Source: Flavobacterium chryseum
GTDB lineage: Bacteria > Bacteroidota > Bacteroidia > Flavobacteriales > Flavobacteriaceae
NCBI RefSeq assembly: GCF_004362015.1
Contig: NZ_SNWW01000002.1
Location: 310,001-374,000, forward strand
DNA length: 64,000 nucleotides
Direction of reading: 5' to 3'
Of the stretch, positions 33,410 through 43,923 are shown in pieces. Each line of letters opens with the position of its first letter. Within the stretch, counting starts at the first letter, position 1. Under the pieces are notes generated by a model. That model made no database searches. It was not told the origin of the DNA and saw nothing but the letters and a program-made list of their open reading frames with translations. Position numbers and translations under genes: made by a program.

Positions 33410-34198
33410 ATGGGAAGAATACATTTATTTGAGTTTGAAGATCAAAAATGGTTCCCTGATTTTTTGAGAAATTACGGAACTGATTTTTTGCAATTTTTGT
33501 CTAATAAAAGCGGAATGTACAAACCTGTTATTCCCTTATTAGAAAATTTATTAAAAGAAAACCATGCCAATACAATCGTTGATCTCGCATCTGGTGGCGG
33601 TGGCGGAATGCTTTGGATTAATAAAGAACTTGAAAAGAAAATTCCGGATCTAAAAATTATCCTAACCGATTATTATCCCAATATTTCAGCTTTTGAATAC
33701 ACCAAAAAACAATCGGCTAATTTTGAATTTTACAATCAAAGTGTCGATGCAAGACATGTCCCTGGAGACTTAAAGGGTATTCGAACTCAATTCTTGTCTT
33801 TTCATCATTTTAAACTAACAGATGCTAAACAAATTCTTCAAAATGCTGTGGATTCAAACGCTGCAATTGCCATATTTGAAGTACAGGAAAGAAGTTTTGC
33901 CAGTATTTTAGCAATGATTTTTTCGCCTTTAACCGTTTTATTGACTACACCTTTTATCCGACCTTTTAAAATAGGACGAATTATTTTTACTTATTTTATT
34001 CCAATTGTACCTCTTTTTGTTTTGTGGGATGGAATTGTATCTTCAATAAGAACTTATTCTGTTGAAGAAATGCAAAATCTTGTAAAAGAGTTAACTCAAA
34101 CAGACACATATATTTGGGAAATCAACAGAGTGAAATCTGGTCCGGGCGTAGTACTTTATTTAACAGGATCTCCCAAAAACCAAAATCTTAACCTCTAG
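33410..34198 (+). CDS. Class I SAM-dependent methyltransferase, membrane-associated
   Basis: 262 aa. SAM motif I is NTIVDLASGGGGG (about 54-66), followed by an acidic strand end LKIILTDYYPN. Residues near 165-185 and 192-215 are hydrophobic, suggesting contact with the membrane, which is unusual for soluble methyltransferases and may point to a lipid or quinone substrate (inference). The downstream luciferase-like gene starts 30 bases later and is probably co-transcribed. Confidence 0.78.
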   Translation: MGRIHLFEFEDQKWFPDFLRNYGTDFLQFLSNKSGMYKPVIPLLENLLKENHANTIVDLASGGGGGMLWINKELEKKIPDLKIILTDYYPNISAFEYTKKQSANFEFYNQSVDARHVPGDLKGIRTQFLSFHHFKLTDAKQILQNAVDSNAAIAIFEVQERSFASILAMIFSPLTVLLTTPFIRPFKIGRIIFTYFIPIVPLFVLWDGIVSSIRTYSVEEMQNLVKELTQTDTYIWEINRVKSGPGVVLYLTGSPKNQNLNL

Positions 34199-34227
34199 CA
34201 AAAAGAGATTTTTAATATCTTTACTAC

Positions 34228-35253
34228 ATGATAGAAATAGGAATAGACAGTTTTGCTTCGGCAATGTATGGCGACAACAACTCCTTAAGCAGTGTTGACG
34301 CGATGGAGCAATTGCTTCAAAGAATTGAACTTGCCGATCAGGTTGGGCTTCATGTTTTTGGAATTGGAGAACACCATAAAAAAGAATTTTTAGATTCGGC
34401 TACAGCAGTAATACTCAGTGCCGCTGCTTCAAGAACAAAAAACATACGATTAGCCAGCGCGGTTAGTGTTTTAAGCGCCGCAGATCCGGTACGGGTTTAT
34501 CAGGAATTTGCTACTTTAGATTTGGTTTCGAAAGGAAGAGCAGAAATCGTCGTAGGCCGAGGATCTTCCATTGAAGCTTATCCCCTTTTCGGATTTAATC
34601 TGAATGATTATGATGCGCTTTTTAAAGAAAAACTAGACTTATTATTGCAAATTAGAGATAATGAATTTGTAAACTGGTCAGGAAAATTTCGTCCGGCGAT
34701 TAATAATCTTCCGGTTTATCCGAGAGCATTACAGGAAAAATTACCAATTTGGTTAGGCGTTGGCGGAACTCCGGAATCTTTTGTAAGAGCAGGATCGCTT
34801 GGTTTGCCTTTGATGGTGGCCGTAATTGGAGGTCAGACGCATCGTTTTCGACCGTTAATCGATTTGTATCGCGAAGCTGGTCAGGCTGCAGGATATCAAC
34901 CCAACGAACTTAAAGTAGGTTTACATTCTCCGGGATATGTTTCCGGAACAAATGAAAAAGCAATCGAAGAATATTATCCGGGTTATGCTGAACTTTGGAC
35001 AAAATTAGGTCTGGAGCGTGGCTGGCCGCCTGTAACCAGAGAAAAGTTTAAAGGTCTTATTGATAAACAAGGCGTTTTGGTTTTAGGAGGTCCTGAACAA
35101 GTTGCTGAGAAAATTCTGCGTCACAGCGAAGCTTTGGGTGGAATTTCAAGATTTACATTTCAAATGGATAACGCCGGACTTACACATACTCAATTAATGA
35201 GTTCAATAGAATTTATCGGAACAAAAGTTATTCCTTTAGTTCATAAAGGTTAA
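34228..35253 (+). CDS. LLM-class flavin-dependent oxidoreductase (luciferase-like)
   Basis: 341 aa luciferase-like TIM barrel: MIEIGIDSFAS at the start, GIGEHHKKEFLDSATAVILSAAA and RGRAEIVVGRGSS-like segment (KGRAEIVVGRGSS), typical of FMN/F420 bacterial luciferase-like monooxygenases of the group often labelled Atu2307/SP_0267. It needs a reduced flavin supplied by a separate reductase. Substrate unknown. Confidence 0.9.
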   Translation: MIEIGIDSFASAMYGDNNSLSSVDAMEQLLQRIELADQVGLHVFGIGEHHKKEFLDSATAVILSAAASRTKNIRLASAVSVLSAADPVRVYQEFATLDLVSKGRAEIVVGRGSSIEAYPLFGFNLNDYDALFKEKLDLLLQIRDNEFVNWSGKFRPAINNLPVYPRALQEKLPIWLGVGGTPESFVRAGSLGLPLMVAVIGGQTHRFRPLIDLYREAGQAAGYQPNELKVGLHSPGYVSGTNEKAIEEYYPGYAELWTKLGLERGWPPVTREKFKGLIDKQGVLVLGGPEQVAEKILRHSEALGGISRFTFQMDNAGLTHTQLMSSIEFIGTKVIPLVHKG

Positions 35254-35267
35254 TTTTTAAGGTATCT

Positions 35268-35505
35268 TTTTTAAACACATAGAAACATAGATTTTATAGA
35301 TTGAAATTCAAGGATTTCTTAGAAATCAAGATTTTTTCACATAGCATATAAACGGCAGCTTTGTAAGAGTTTCAAACTTTGACAAAGCTGCCGTATTTTT
35401 CACAAAAAACTATTCGGTTTATTATAATACTATGAGTTTTATTTAGAATGAAATGTCTTTTTTGAACATACAGCAAAGCTATGTTTCTATGTGTTTAAAA
35501 ATTAC
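35268..35505. repeat. Dispersed repeat, family AACACATAGAAACATAG, copy 3, with terminator hairpin
   Basis: Left arm TTTAAACACATAGAAACATAG and right arm CTATGTTTCTATGTGTTTAAA enclose a strong hairpin (35352-35394: ACGGCAGCTTTGT / ACAAAGCTGCCGT) followed by a T run, which could terminate the luciferase-like gene. It is the longest copy of this family here. Confidence 0.75.
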
Positions 35506-35515
35506 GCCAACAAGT

Positions 35516-37117
35516 TTAATCCTCATGCATTTCCATCCATAAACGGGTTTCTTCAAGATCGAGTTCTTTTTCGATCTTTCTGAAAATTTCTTCGTTAACA
35601 GAACCTTTTTTATGCATAACTTCCAATTTAGCTCGTTCTACATTAAGCAAATCAATTTGCAGTCTCGTAAAATCATTAAAAATCTCCCCTCCCATTACTT
35701 TTCCTCCTCCAAAAAAATTAGCCGGAAGTTCGGTTCTCTGCAAGCGGTTAAATTTTACTTCGTATTTACTTTTGATGTTATGAAGCAAATCATCATTCAG
35801 TAATGAAAAATTATCTTCGATATGCGTAATCGTTTCAGATACAATAACATTCCGAATTTCATATTCTTCAGCCAATATTGAATACGGCTGCAATTTTAGT
35901 TTTTTAATTACCCACGGAAGTGTTAATCCCTGAATAACCAAAGTAGAAAGTATCACACAGAAAACCAGATAAATAATAAGATTTCTTAACGGAAATTCTT
36001 CATCGTTATTTATCGTTAATGGTAGTGCTAATGCGGCGGCCATAGAAACAACACCACGCATTCCGGCCCATCCGAAAACGATCATATTTCGATAATCAAA
36101 TTCTTCTTTTAAACGTATTTTTTTACTAATGTATCTCGGAAGCAGCGTTGCCGGAACAACCCATAAAAACCGAACTACAATAACAACTAAACTTACTGTT
36201 CCGCCCCAAATAAATAAAGACATTCCGGAGTAATGTGCAATTCCTGAAATAATAGAACGCAACTGAAGTCCGATTAAAATAAATATTAAACCGTTTAGAA
36301 TATTCGTAAGAACACTCCAGATTGTATTGGTCATTATCCTGCTTTCATGTGTAAAAATAGTACCTGATCTTGCGGAAAGGAATAAACCTGTTGTTACCAC
36401 AGCCAAAACACCGGAACATTCAAAATGCTCTGCAATTAAATAAGAAGCAAAAGGTGTCAACAAGGTTAGCGTTGCTTCGATAACATCGTCGCAAACAAAC
36501 TTTTTATGAATAATACTCATCGCAAAACCAACGACCAAACCAATCGCAATACCTAATGTCGACATGATGAAGAAATTCAACCCAGCTTGCCAAAGCACAA
36601 AATTTCCGGCAGTAATAGCGGTAAGTGCATATTTATAAGCTACAAGTCCGCTTGCGTCGTTTAGTAAACTTTCGCCTTCTAGAATAGCAATAAGCCTCGG
36701 GTGTAAACCTAGTCCTTTTGTTATGGCTGTCGCCGAAACCGCATCGGGAGGAGAAACAATAGCACCAAGCAAAAATGCTAATGGCCATGAAATGTCTTCG
36801 ATAAGCCAATGCGCGGCAACTGCTACAGCAACGGTTGTAAAAAGAACCAAACCAACAGCAGCAAGTGTTATCGGACGTACGGCTTGTTTAAAATCAGACC
36901 AACTGGTATACCAGGCGGCGTGATATAAAAGCGGTGGCAAAAAGATAATAAAAACTACTTCGGGATTTAAGGCAATTACAGGAAGTCCGGGAACTATACT
37001 GATGATTACGCCACAAAGAACAAGCACAATTGGAATAGGAAAATTATATCTTTTACTTAAAAGACTCAGGAATGCAACCCCGAACAACAACATAATAATT
37101 ACGGTAATATTTTCCAT
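35516..37117 (-). CDS. Na+/H+ antiporter, CPA1 (NhaP) family
   Basis: 533 aa with about 12 transmembrane segments in the first 400 residues (for example IVLVLCGVIISIVPGLPVI, FVILVFCVILSTLVIQGLTL). The ion-binding region has SPPDAVSATAI and GESLLNDASGL, both CPA1 signatures. A charged cytosolic tail (about 410-533) ends in ELDLEETRLWMEM. It exchanges Na+ or K+ for H+ for pH and salt homeostasis. Single-gene unit. Confidence 0.93.
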   Translation of the reverse strand: MENITVIIMLLFGVAFLSLLSKRYNFPIPIVLVLCGVIISIVPGLPVIALNPEVVFIIFLPPLLYHAAWYTSWSDFKQAVRPITLAAVGLVLFTTVAVAVAAHWLIEDISWPLAFLLGAIVSPPDAVSATAITKGLGLHPRLIAILEGESLLNDASGLVAYKYALTAITAGNFVLWQAGLNFFIMSTLGIAIGLVVGFAMSIIHKKFVCDDVIEATLTLLTPFASYLIAEHFECSGVLAVVTTGLFLSARSGTIFTHESRIMTNTIWSVLTNILNGLIFILIGLQLRSIISGIAHYSGMSLFIWGGTVSLVVIVVRFLWVVPATLLPRYISKKIRLKEEFDYRNMIVFGWAGMRGVVSMAAALALPLTINNDEEFPLRNLIIYLVFCVILSTLVIQGLTLPWVIKKLKLQPYSILAEEYEIRNVIVSETITHIEDNFSLLNDDLLHNIKSKYEVKFNRLQRTELPANFFGGGKVMGGEIFNDFTRLQIDLLNVERAKLEVMHKKGSVNEEIFRKIEKELDLEETRLWMEMHED

Positions 37118-37217
37118 TTAATTGATTCTATATACTTAGGACAATCCTTTTATTTGTTCTTGTACTAATATAATATTTTATGCCAATTATATTTTAAATT
37201 ATTAATCTGTAAACAAA

Positions 37218-37252
37218 AAAAAAACGCCTCAAAAATTTGAGGCGTTTTAAAG
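37218..37252 (-). terminator. Terminator of the secreted hypothetical gene
   Basis: AAAACGCCTCAA / TTGAGGCGTTTT perfect 12-bp stem with T run on the minus strand, before the stop at 37267. Confidence 0.85.
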
Positions 37253-37266
37253 TCAGTTCTACTTAA

Positions 37267-37743
37267 TTAGTGATGACCTTTATCTTTATGATCTTTAGAG
37301 TTTCCTTTATGACCATTGTCTTTTCCATTCCCGTTGTAATGCTTGTTATCCTGTTTATATTGTTTTTCAGGCTTGCTTCCTCTGTTTTTCTGAGGTTTAC
37401 CTTTATATCCTTTTGGATACTTAGTAATGTGTGTTTTGTGGTAAGTGTAAGGAGCATCTCCTCTGTAATCGTTTAAAACTACTTTGTAACCACCATAAAG
37501 ATCATATCCTCTGTATCTTGAAGGCAATCTGCTTGCACGTGCCCATTGACCATTATTTATATAAATATACTGGCTTGTGTTTACATCATAATAAGTATCA
37601 ATATCCGGCAAATAATAATATCTGCTATCATCATATCCAGCCGGTCCCCAACTTGGCGGTGTACCAATATTTACATTTACCGATACCTGAGCGTGAGATA
37701 ATACACCCAACAGGAGCATTAAAGCTAGTGCTAATTTTTTCAT
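37267..37743 (-). CDS. Exported basic hypothetical protein
   Basis: 158 aa from the ATG at 37743 (MKKLALALMLLLGVLSHAQ, a clean signal peptide); a longer reading from TTG at 37794 would spoil it. The mature part has Tyr-rich segments (YYYLPDIDTYYDV, YIYINNGQW) and a very basic C-terminus full of KGH/KDH words. It resembles small secreted flavobacterial proteins of unknown role with RcnB-like composition. No function assigned. Confidence 0.75.
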   Translation of the reverse strand: MKKLALALMLLLGVLSHAQVSVNVNIGTPPSWGPAGYDDSRYYYLPDIDTYYDVNTSQYIYINNGQWARASRLPSRYRGYDLYGGYKVVLNDYRGDAPYTYHKTHITKYPKGYKGKPQKNRGSKPEKQYKQDNKHYNGNGKDNGHKGNSKDHKDKGHH

Positions 37744-37909
37744 TTTCTTATTGTTTAATATTACTTGATTGTAACATATCGAAAGTAGTGCCAATTTTTA
37801 AGTTTATCGCATTCATTATACCTAAACTGCAAACTAATCGACAAATAGCACCTTTTAACCGATAAACTATTGATATTCCTACAACGTTCTCATGAAATTT
37901 TCCTAACTT

Positions 37910-39313
37910 CTACTTCCAACCGCCGCCTAAAGCGCGATATAAATCAACTAAAGCTTGTAATTTTTGCAAATTATCGTTTACGCCGCTCAATTGTGCAGCT
38001 AAAAGATTTTGTTGAGAGGTCAATACATCTGTATAATTCGTAGCAGAACTGTATTCTAAAAGCTGTTGTGTGAAATCAACCGCTTTTGTCAATGATTCAA
38101 TTTGTTTTGCTCTCGAATCTTGTTTTTCTACTGCCATTTGATAAGCATACAATGAGTTTGAAACTTCTTGTCCGGCAACCAAAAGACTTTGTTGAAAATT
38201 ATTTAACGCCTGGATTTGTTGTGATTGTGCCGTTGTTAATCTGGCTTTATTAATACCGTGATTAAAAAGTGGCTGTGTCAAACCTCCAATGATGGAATAA
38301 AAAACAGAATTTGTAAAAAAGTCTGTTAGCTGCAAATTCGAAAATCCACCGCTTGCTGTAAGTGTTAAACTTGGATAAAAATAAGTTCTTGCCAGGTTTG
38401 TAGATTCAAAAGCCACTCTGAAATTCAATTCTGCCTGACGAACATCAGGACGATTTTGAAGCAATTGAGAAGGTAAACCTATCGCAATATTTTCAGGAAT
38501 CTGCTGATCGCCCAAAACGCCTCTGTCTATTTCGCCGGGAGCTTGTCCCATGAGAATATTCAAAGCATTTTCGGTTTCGCGAATGCTTTGTTTTAAATCC
38601 GGAATCAAAACTTCGGCTGCATAACGATTGGCTTCACTTTGTACTACTGCCGCTCCGGTAACAATTGCTCCTTCTTTCAAAGATTTAATTGTTTCCACAT
38701 TTTTAATACGACTTTCTAATGTTTCTTTTGTTATTTCAAGCTGTTTATCGTAAGCTAACAACAAGAAATAATTGTTGGCAATATCCGAAATCAATTGCGT
38801 TTGAATGGCTTGTCTCGCTGCATCTGTAGCAAGATAGGAAGCAAAAGCTGATCTTTTAGAACTGCTTAATTTTCCCCAGATATCCGCTTCCCACGAAGTA
38901 CTTAAACCCAGTTTATAAGTTGTTGTTAAGGTATTGATATTAATTCCTGCCGGAAAGTTTAATCCTGCTTCTGATTGCTTCGTACGCGTTACATTGGCAT
39001 CAACATTCAAGGTTGGATAATACGCTAATTTGCTTTGACGCAATGTGGCACGTGCCTGAACAATATTTTCGATAGCATTTTTAAGATTCAGGTTCTGATC
39101 CAGGCCTTTTTGAATTAAAGCGTTCAGTTTCGCATCTTTAAAAACACTTTGCCATGGCATATCTGCAATAGTTGTAGAATCCGCGGCAGCCTGATCCCGG
39201 AATAATTTTTCCGTAGAAACTGTCTTGGGACTTTCGTATTTTTTGGTAACGCAGGCACTCAAAAGAGTGGCTGCAATTACCATTAAAATATATTTATTTG
39301 AACTATGAGTCAT
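37910..39313 (-). CDS. RND efflux outer-membrane channel, TolC/NodT family lipoprotein
   Basis: 467 aa. A lipobox LLSAC at about 17-21 marks a lipoprotein. Two outer-membrane-efflux repeats are seen: residues about 55-250 and 260-465 with LPSQLLQNRPDVRQAELNFR between them and the end segment LTSQQNLLAAQLSG. It is the outer-membrane exit of the tripartite pump; the three genes run adaptor, transporter, channel with gaps of 6 and 22 bases. Confidence 0.95.
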   Translation of the reverse strand: MTHSSNKYILMVIAATLLSACVTKKYESPKTVSTEKLFRDQAAADSTTIADMPWQSVFKDAKLNALIQKGLDQNLNLKNAIENIVQARATLRQSKLAYYPTLNVDANVTRTKQSEAGLNFPAGININTLTTTYKLGLSTSWEADIWGKLSSSKRSAFASYLATDAARQAIQTQLISDIANNYFLLLAYDKQLEITKETLESRIKNVETIKSLKEGAIVTGAAVVQSEANRYAAEVLIPDLKQSIRETENALNILMGQAPGEIDRGVLGDQQIPENIAIGLPSQLLQNRPDVRQAELNFRVAFESTNLARTYFYPSLTLTASGGFSNLQLTDFFTNSVFYSIIGGLTQPLFNHGINKARLTTAQSQQIQALNNFQQSLLVAGQEVSNSLYAYQMAVEKQDSRAKQIESLTKAVDFTQQLLEYSSATNYTDVLTSQQNLLAAQLSGVNDNLQKLQALVDLYRALGGGWK

Positions 39314-39335
39314 CTTTGTTTTCTTAATTAAATTA

Positions 39336-42300
39336 TTACTCTTTATGAGCTTCTAATAGTTGTATTTCCTCGTCGTCATCTTCATCATAACCATCTTTTG
39401 CCGGACCGCTGATTCTTTCCTGTAAAGTCTGGAAAATGATAAACAATACCGGAATAACAAATACTCCTAAAATGGTTCCGATTAACATTCCGCCAACGGC
39501 ACCTGTACCAATCGATTTGTTACCCACAGCACCCGCTCCGGAAGCAAGCATTAAAGGAACAAGTCCTAAAATAAAAGCGAAAGATGTCATTAAAATTGGT
39601 CGTAAACGCGCTACGGCTCCCGCAATTGCAGCTTCTACAATTGCCATTCCTTTACGGCGTCTTTCCAAAGCAAATTCAACAATCAAAATACCATTCTTGG
39701 CCAGCAATCCAATCAGCATGATTAAGGTAATCTGCAAATAAATACTACTGTTCAATTTGAATATAATCGAGAATAAATACGCCCCTGCCAATCCAAACGG
39801 AATCGAAAATAATACAGCAAAAGGCAAAATATAACTTTCGTATTGCGCACTCAACAAGAAATAAACGAAAACTAAACACAAAATGAAGATGAAAATAGTT
39901 TCACTTCCTGATGCTAATTCTTCACGCGTTAAACCTGAAAATTCATATCCATATCCTGCCGGAAGATTTTCTGCCGCAACTTCTTGAATTGCTTTAATAG
40001 CATCTCCGGAACTAAATCCCGGGTTTGGCGCTCCTGTAATGGCAATAGAGGTAAAAAGGTTAAATCTTGAAATAGATTCCGGACCAAAAACCCTTGTCAT
40101 TTTTACAAACTCGGTAATTGGTGCCATATTTCCTGAACTGTTTCTGACGAAAATTTTGTTCAGCCCTTCTGTATTGGCTCTAAATTCAGGAGAAGCCTGG
40201 ATCATAACACGGTATTGTTTTCCGAATTTATTAAAATTCGAAGCATACAATCCTCCGTAATACCCTTGCATCGTTGACAAAATCGAATTGATAGAAACAC
40301 CAGCATCTTTCGCTTTTGCCAGATTAATGTCCATCATATATTGAGGGAAACCTGGATTAAAAGGCGTAGTTGCATATTGTATTTCAGGACGTTTAGATAA
40401 TTTTTCTAAAAAGTCTGTATTCACTTTAAAGAATTCTGCTGTCGTGTGACCTCCTTTATCCTGTAATTGGAATTCGAATCCACCACTTTGTCCAAATCCC
40501 TGAATGGTTGGCGGAGAAATAAAGAATATATTAGCTTCGCGAATGCCGCTTGTTTTGGCAAAAAGCTGACCAATTACATCATTTACACTTAAGTCACGTT
40601 TGTCCCACGTTTCCAGTTTTACAATTACCATACTGTAGGCACTTCCCGCTCCTGCAGTAAAGTTTTGCCCCACAATACGAAGCGTATTTTTAACACCGGG
40701 AATCGTTTTGGCAATACTGTCTACTTTCTTCGCGATTTTATCAGAACGCTCCATAGAAGCCGATGGCGGTAAACTAATGTTGGCAAAAACAGTTCCCTGA
40801 TCTTCCGCAGGAACGAAAGCCGATGGCGTAGTTTTCATCATATAAAACAATGCTGCTCCTGAAACAAGAATAGCCGCAAGTACAATCCATTTTTTAACTG
40901 AAAGAAAACTTACGGAACGTTTGTATTTCTGCGTTACATTATCAAATGCAACGTTAAACGACGTATAAAATCTTTGTAAGTAACTTTTATGTTTATGATC
41001 GTCTTCATGTGGTTTTAAAAGTAAAGCACACAAAGCCGGACTTAATGTTAATGCATTTACTGCCGAAAGAATAATCGCAACGGCAAGTGTGATACCAAAT
41101 TGTTTGTAGAAAACTCCTGTTGAACCTGTAATAAATGTTACGGGAATAAATACCGCCGCCATTACAAGCGTAATCGAAATAATCGCTCCGGAAATTTCAT
41201 TCATCGCATCGATTGTGGCTTTCTTAGATGATTTATAACCGCTGTCAAGTTTGGCGTGCACCGCCTCGACGACGACAATGGCATCATCGACGACAATACC
41301 AATGGCCAGAACCATTGCGAAAAGCGTTAATAAGTTGATCGTAAACCCGAATAAATTCAGAAAGAAAAATGTTCCTACAATCGCCACCGGAACCGCAATC
41401 GCCGGAATTAATGTTGATCTGAAATCCTGAAGGAAAATAAATACTACGATAAAAACCAATATAAAAGCTTCGATCAAAGTATGAATTACTTTTTCGATAG
41501 AAGCATCCAAATTTTCGTTAACGTCAACAAGAAGTGTATATTTTACTCCTTTTGGGAAATTTTTTGCGGCTTCTTCAATCAGTTTTTTAGAATTGTTGAT
41601 TACGTCACGCGCATTAGAACCCGGAGTCTGGCTAATCGCCATAGCGGCAGATTCTACACCGTTTGTTTTAATTGTTGCAGAATAACTTAATGATCCTAGT
41701 TCAACTTTTGCAACATCTTTAAGGCGCAGCATTTGTCCGTTACCAACAGATTTTATAATAATATCGCCAAATTCCTGAGCGCTTGTTAAACGTCCTTTGT
41801 ATTTAATTACATATTGAAAGGCCTGATCACCGTTCTCACCAAATTTACCTGGTGCAGCTTCGATATTTTGTTCTGCCAAAGCAGCCGAAATATCACTCGG
41901 AATCAGTTGGTATTGTTGCATGATATCCGGTTTCAGCCAGATTCTCATCGAGTAATCTTTTGCTCCAAAAACCGTTACATCTCCTACTCCAACCACACGC
42001 TGAATTTGTGGAACAAGGTTAATCTTCGCATAATTTTGAAGGAAAGTCTGATCGTACGCTTTATCATCACTGTATAAAGAGAAAATCAATAAGTTACTAC
42101 TCTGGCTTTTGGTTACGGTAACCCCGGCCTGAGTAACTTCAACCGGTAATAAACTGGTTGCTCTTGAAACCCTGTTTTGCACATTTACCGCTGCTAAATC
42201 AGGATTGGTTCCTACTTTGAAGTAAATTTTTATAGAAGCATTTCCGTCATTGGTTGCTGAAGAAGTCATGTACGTCATGTTCTCCACACCATTAATTTGC

Positions 42301-42500
42301 TCTTCAAGCGGAATTACAATACTTTTTAATACCACATCGGCATTAGCACCGGTATAACTTGCCGAAACGTTTACCGTTGGGGGCGCAATATCCGGATATT
42401 GAGAAATAGGAAGTGCTATTAACCCTAAAACACCCAGAATAACAATAATAACAGATATTACGGTCGAGAGTACAGGTCTTTGTATGAATATTTTAAACAT
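39336..42500 (-). CDS. RND multidrug transporter, HAE1 (AcrB-like) family
   Basis: 1054 aa, full length. Begins [31 protein letters not shown], as in AcrB; transmembrane segment 4 has [19 protein letters not shown] with the proton-relay aspartates, and [19 protein letters not shown] is the standard porter-domain start. Proton-driven efflux of drugs, detergents or other hydrophobic compounds. The last 20 residues ([14 protein letters not shown]) are strongly acidic. Confidence 0.96.
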   Translation of the reverse strand: MFKIFIQRPVLSTVISVIIVILGVLGLIALPISQYPDIAPPTVNVSASYTGANADVVLKSIVIPLEEQINGVENMTYMTSSATNDGNASIKIYFKVGTNPDLAAVNVQNRVSRATSLLPVEVTQAGVTVTKSQSSNLLIFSLYSDDKAYDQTFLQNYAKINLVPQIQRVVGVGDVTVFGAKDYSMRIWLKPDIMQQYQLIPSDISAALAEQNIEAAPGKFGENGDQAFQYVIKYKGRLTSAQEFGDIIIKSVGNGQMLRLKDVAKVELGSLSYSATIKTNGVESAAMAISQTPGSNARDVINNSKKLIEEAAKNFPKGVKYTLLVDVNENLDASIEKVIHTLIEAFILVFIVVFIFLQDFRSTLIPAIAVPVAIVGTFFFLNLFGFTINLLTLFAMVLAIGIVVDDAIVVVEAVHAKLDSGYKSSKKATIDAMNEISGAIISITLVMAAVFIPVTFITGSTGVFYKQFGITLAVAIILSAVNALTLSPALCALLLKPHEDDHKHKSYLQRFYTSFNVAFDNVTQKYKRSVSFLSVKKWIVLAAILVSGAALFYMMKTTPSAFVPAEDQGTVFANISLPPSASMERSDKIAKKVDSIAKTIPGVKNTLRIVGQNFTAGAGSAYSMVIVKLETWDKRDLSVNDVIGQLFAKTSGIREANIFFISPPTIQGFGQSGGFEFQLQDKGGHTTAEFFKVNTDFLEKLSKRPEIQYATTPFNPGFPQYMMDINLAKAKDAGVSINSILSTMQGYYGGLYASNFNKFGKQYRVMIQASPEFRANTEGLNKIFVRNSSGNMAPITEFVKMTRVFGPESISRFNLFTSIAITGAPNPGFSSGDAIKAIQEVAAENLPAGYGYEFSGLTREELASGSETIFIFILCLVFVYFLLSAQYESYILPFAVLFSIPFGLAGAYLFSIIFKLNSSIYLQITLIMLIGLLAKNGILIVEFALERRRKGMAIVEAAIAGAVARLRPILMTSFAFILGLVPLMLASGAGAVGNKSIGTGAVGGMLIGTILGVFVIPVLFIIFQTLQERISGPAKDGYDEDDDEEIQLLEAHKE

Positions 42501-42506
42501 TTTTTT

Positions 42507-43661
42507 TTATTTTAAATCGGCGTATACAGTTTCGGCATTTTGATTTTGAGGCTTAATTTGCGTTCCGTCTTTAAGCGTTGCAACTCCCTCTAAAACAATT
42601 TGGTCTCCGGCTTGCAAACCGCTTGTTACAACATAATAATTTCCGGCTTTGCTGTCTAAAATCGTTATGTTTGTGTTTTTCGTTTTTCCGTCTTTTCCAA
42701 CAGTAACCGCGAACATTTTATCCTGAAGCTCAAATGTTGCACTTTGCGGAATAATCAATCCTTCTTTTACTTCTTTTGGAATTCTTACTGTTGTGCTGCT
42801 TCCGCTTCTTATAACACCTCTTGGGTTGGGAAAACGAGCTCTGATGTTTACTGTACCGGTTTCTGTATTAATTAATCCGTTTACGGTTTCAATACGACCT
42901 TTTTCTTCATACGTTGAGCCATCTGAAAGTAATAAGGAAACTTGCGGAAAATCTTTGATTTTTTGAGCCAGAGAACCTGCGCTTTGAGTAAAGTTTAAAA
43001 GTGCTTTTTCGTTCATGGCAAAATACGCATAAACGTTACCAATACTTGAAACTGTTGTTAAAGCCTCAGCATTATTAGAGCTTACTAAACTTCCTAAACG
43101 AAACGGGATTGAACCTACAACACCATTTACCGGACTGGTAACGGTTGTATAACCAAGATTGACTCTTGCATTGACCAAAGCTGCATTTGCCTGTGCCAAT
43201 GTTGCCATAGCCGACTCATAATTATATTGCGCCGATTCTAACTCGTATTTACTGATGATTTCTTTTTCAACCAGCGGTTTTACTTTATTTACCGCCAATT
43301 TTGCCGTACTTACTGCTGCCTGCGCACTTTTTATACTGGCAGATGCCGTGCGCACTTGCTGCTCATATTCAGGAGCATTGATTTTAAATAAAGGCTGTCC
43401 GGCTTTTACAACTGCACCTTCGTCTACGTAAATTTTCTCGATATAGCCTTCAACACGCGGGCGAATTTCTATATTTTGCTGTCCCTGAATACTTGCCGGA
43501 TAATCAGTATATAAAGTGGCTGATTCTGGCTGTAATGTCAGTGTTTTATACTCCTTAATTTGAGGTGGACCTCCGGCCTGAGCCGCTTTGTCGTCTTTAT
43601 TACCACACGAGGCGATGATAATTGCTGCTGCTAAAATGCTTAAAAAAGATTGCTTATTCAT
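42507..43661 (-). CDS. RND efflux periplasmic adaptor (membrane fusion protein)
   Basis: 384 aa. Lipobox IIASC near 16-20 followed by GNKDDK. The barrel-sandwich hybrid starts IRPRVEGYIEKIYVDEGAVVKAGQPLFKI, then a coiled-coil hairpin rich in Ala and Lys, then VTSPVNGVVGSIPFRLGSLV. It links the AcrB-like pump to the TolC-like channel. First gene of the operon; a LytS/LytTR pair is divergent. Confidence 0.95.
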   Translation of the reverse strand: MNKQSFLSILAAAIIIASCGNKDDKAAQAGGPPQIKEYKTLTLQPESATLYTDYPASIQGQQNIEIRPRVEGYIEKIYVDEGAVVKAGQPLFKINAPEYEQQVRTASASIKSAQAAVSTAKLAVNKVKPLVEKEIISKYELESAQYNYESAMATLAQANAALVNARVNLGYTTVTSPVNGVVGSIPFRLGSLVSSNNAEALTTVSSIGNVYAYFAMNEKALLNFTQSAGSLAQKIKDFPQVSLLLSDGSTYEEKGRIETVNGLINTETGTVNIRARFPNPRGVIRSGSSTTVRIPKEVKEGLIIPQSATFELQDKMFAVTVGKDGKTKNTNITILDSKAGNYYVVTSGLQAGDQIVLEGVATLKDGTQIKPQNQNAETVYADLK

Positions 43662-43749
43662 TGTATAAAGGTGTGATTTCTATATTTACGTTATCAAAAT
43701 AAAGAAATTAAGGTACACAAAATTTTTGAAATAGACGAAAAGCCAGACA

Positions 43750-43876
43750 CAATCGATAGAGATAACCTTAGAGCCGATGGTTTTTTCAAAAAACTAAACA
43801 AGTGTTTAATTTTAAAACTCGTCGGTTCTAAAATGGTTTTTAAAGACTGTAATTCTCTATTGAGCGATTGGTTCAA
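43750..43876. repeat. Imperfect inverted repeat in the RND/LytS divergent region
   Basis: Left side CAATCGATAGAGA ... ACCTTAGAGCCGATGG, right side, read in reverse complement, CCAATCGC...ATAGAGA ... ACCATTTTAGAACCGACGAG. The centre holds AACTAAACAAGTGTTTAATTT. A small open frame across it on the minus strand has no family likeness and I do not treat it as a gene. Confidence 0.5.
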
Positions 43877-43923
43877 AATTGCATTCAAATAAAATGTAAT
43901 ATTGTAAAAAAACGTCAATTCTA

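Noticed and set aside
43694..43918. A 74-codon frame on the minus strand upstream of the RND adaptor
   Set aside because: It spans the imperfect inverted repeat, has Leu/Ser-rich composition, no recognised family and no promoter relationship; treated as non-coding.
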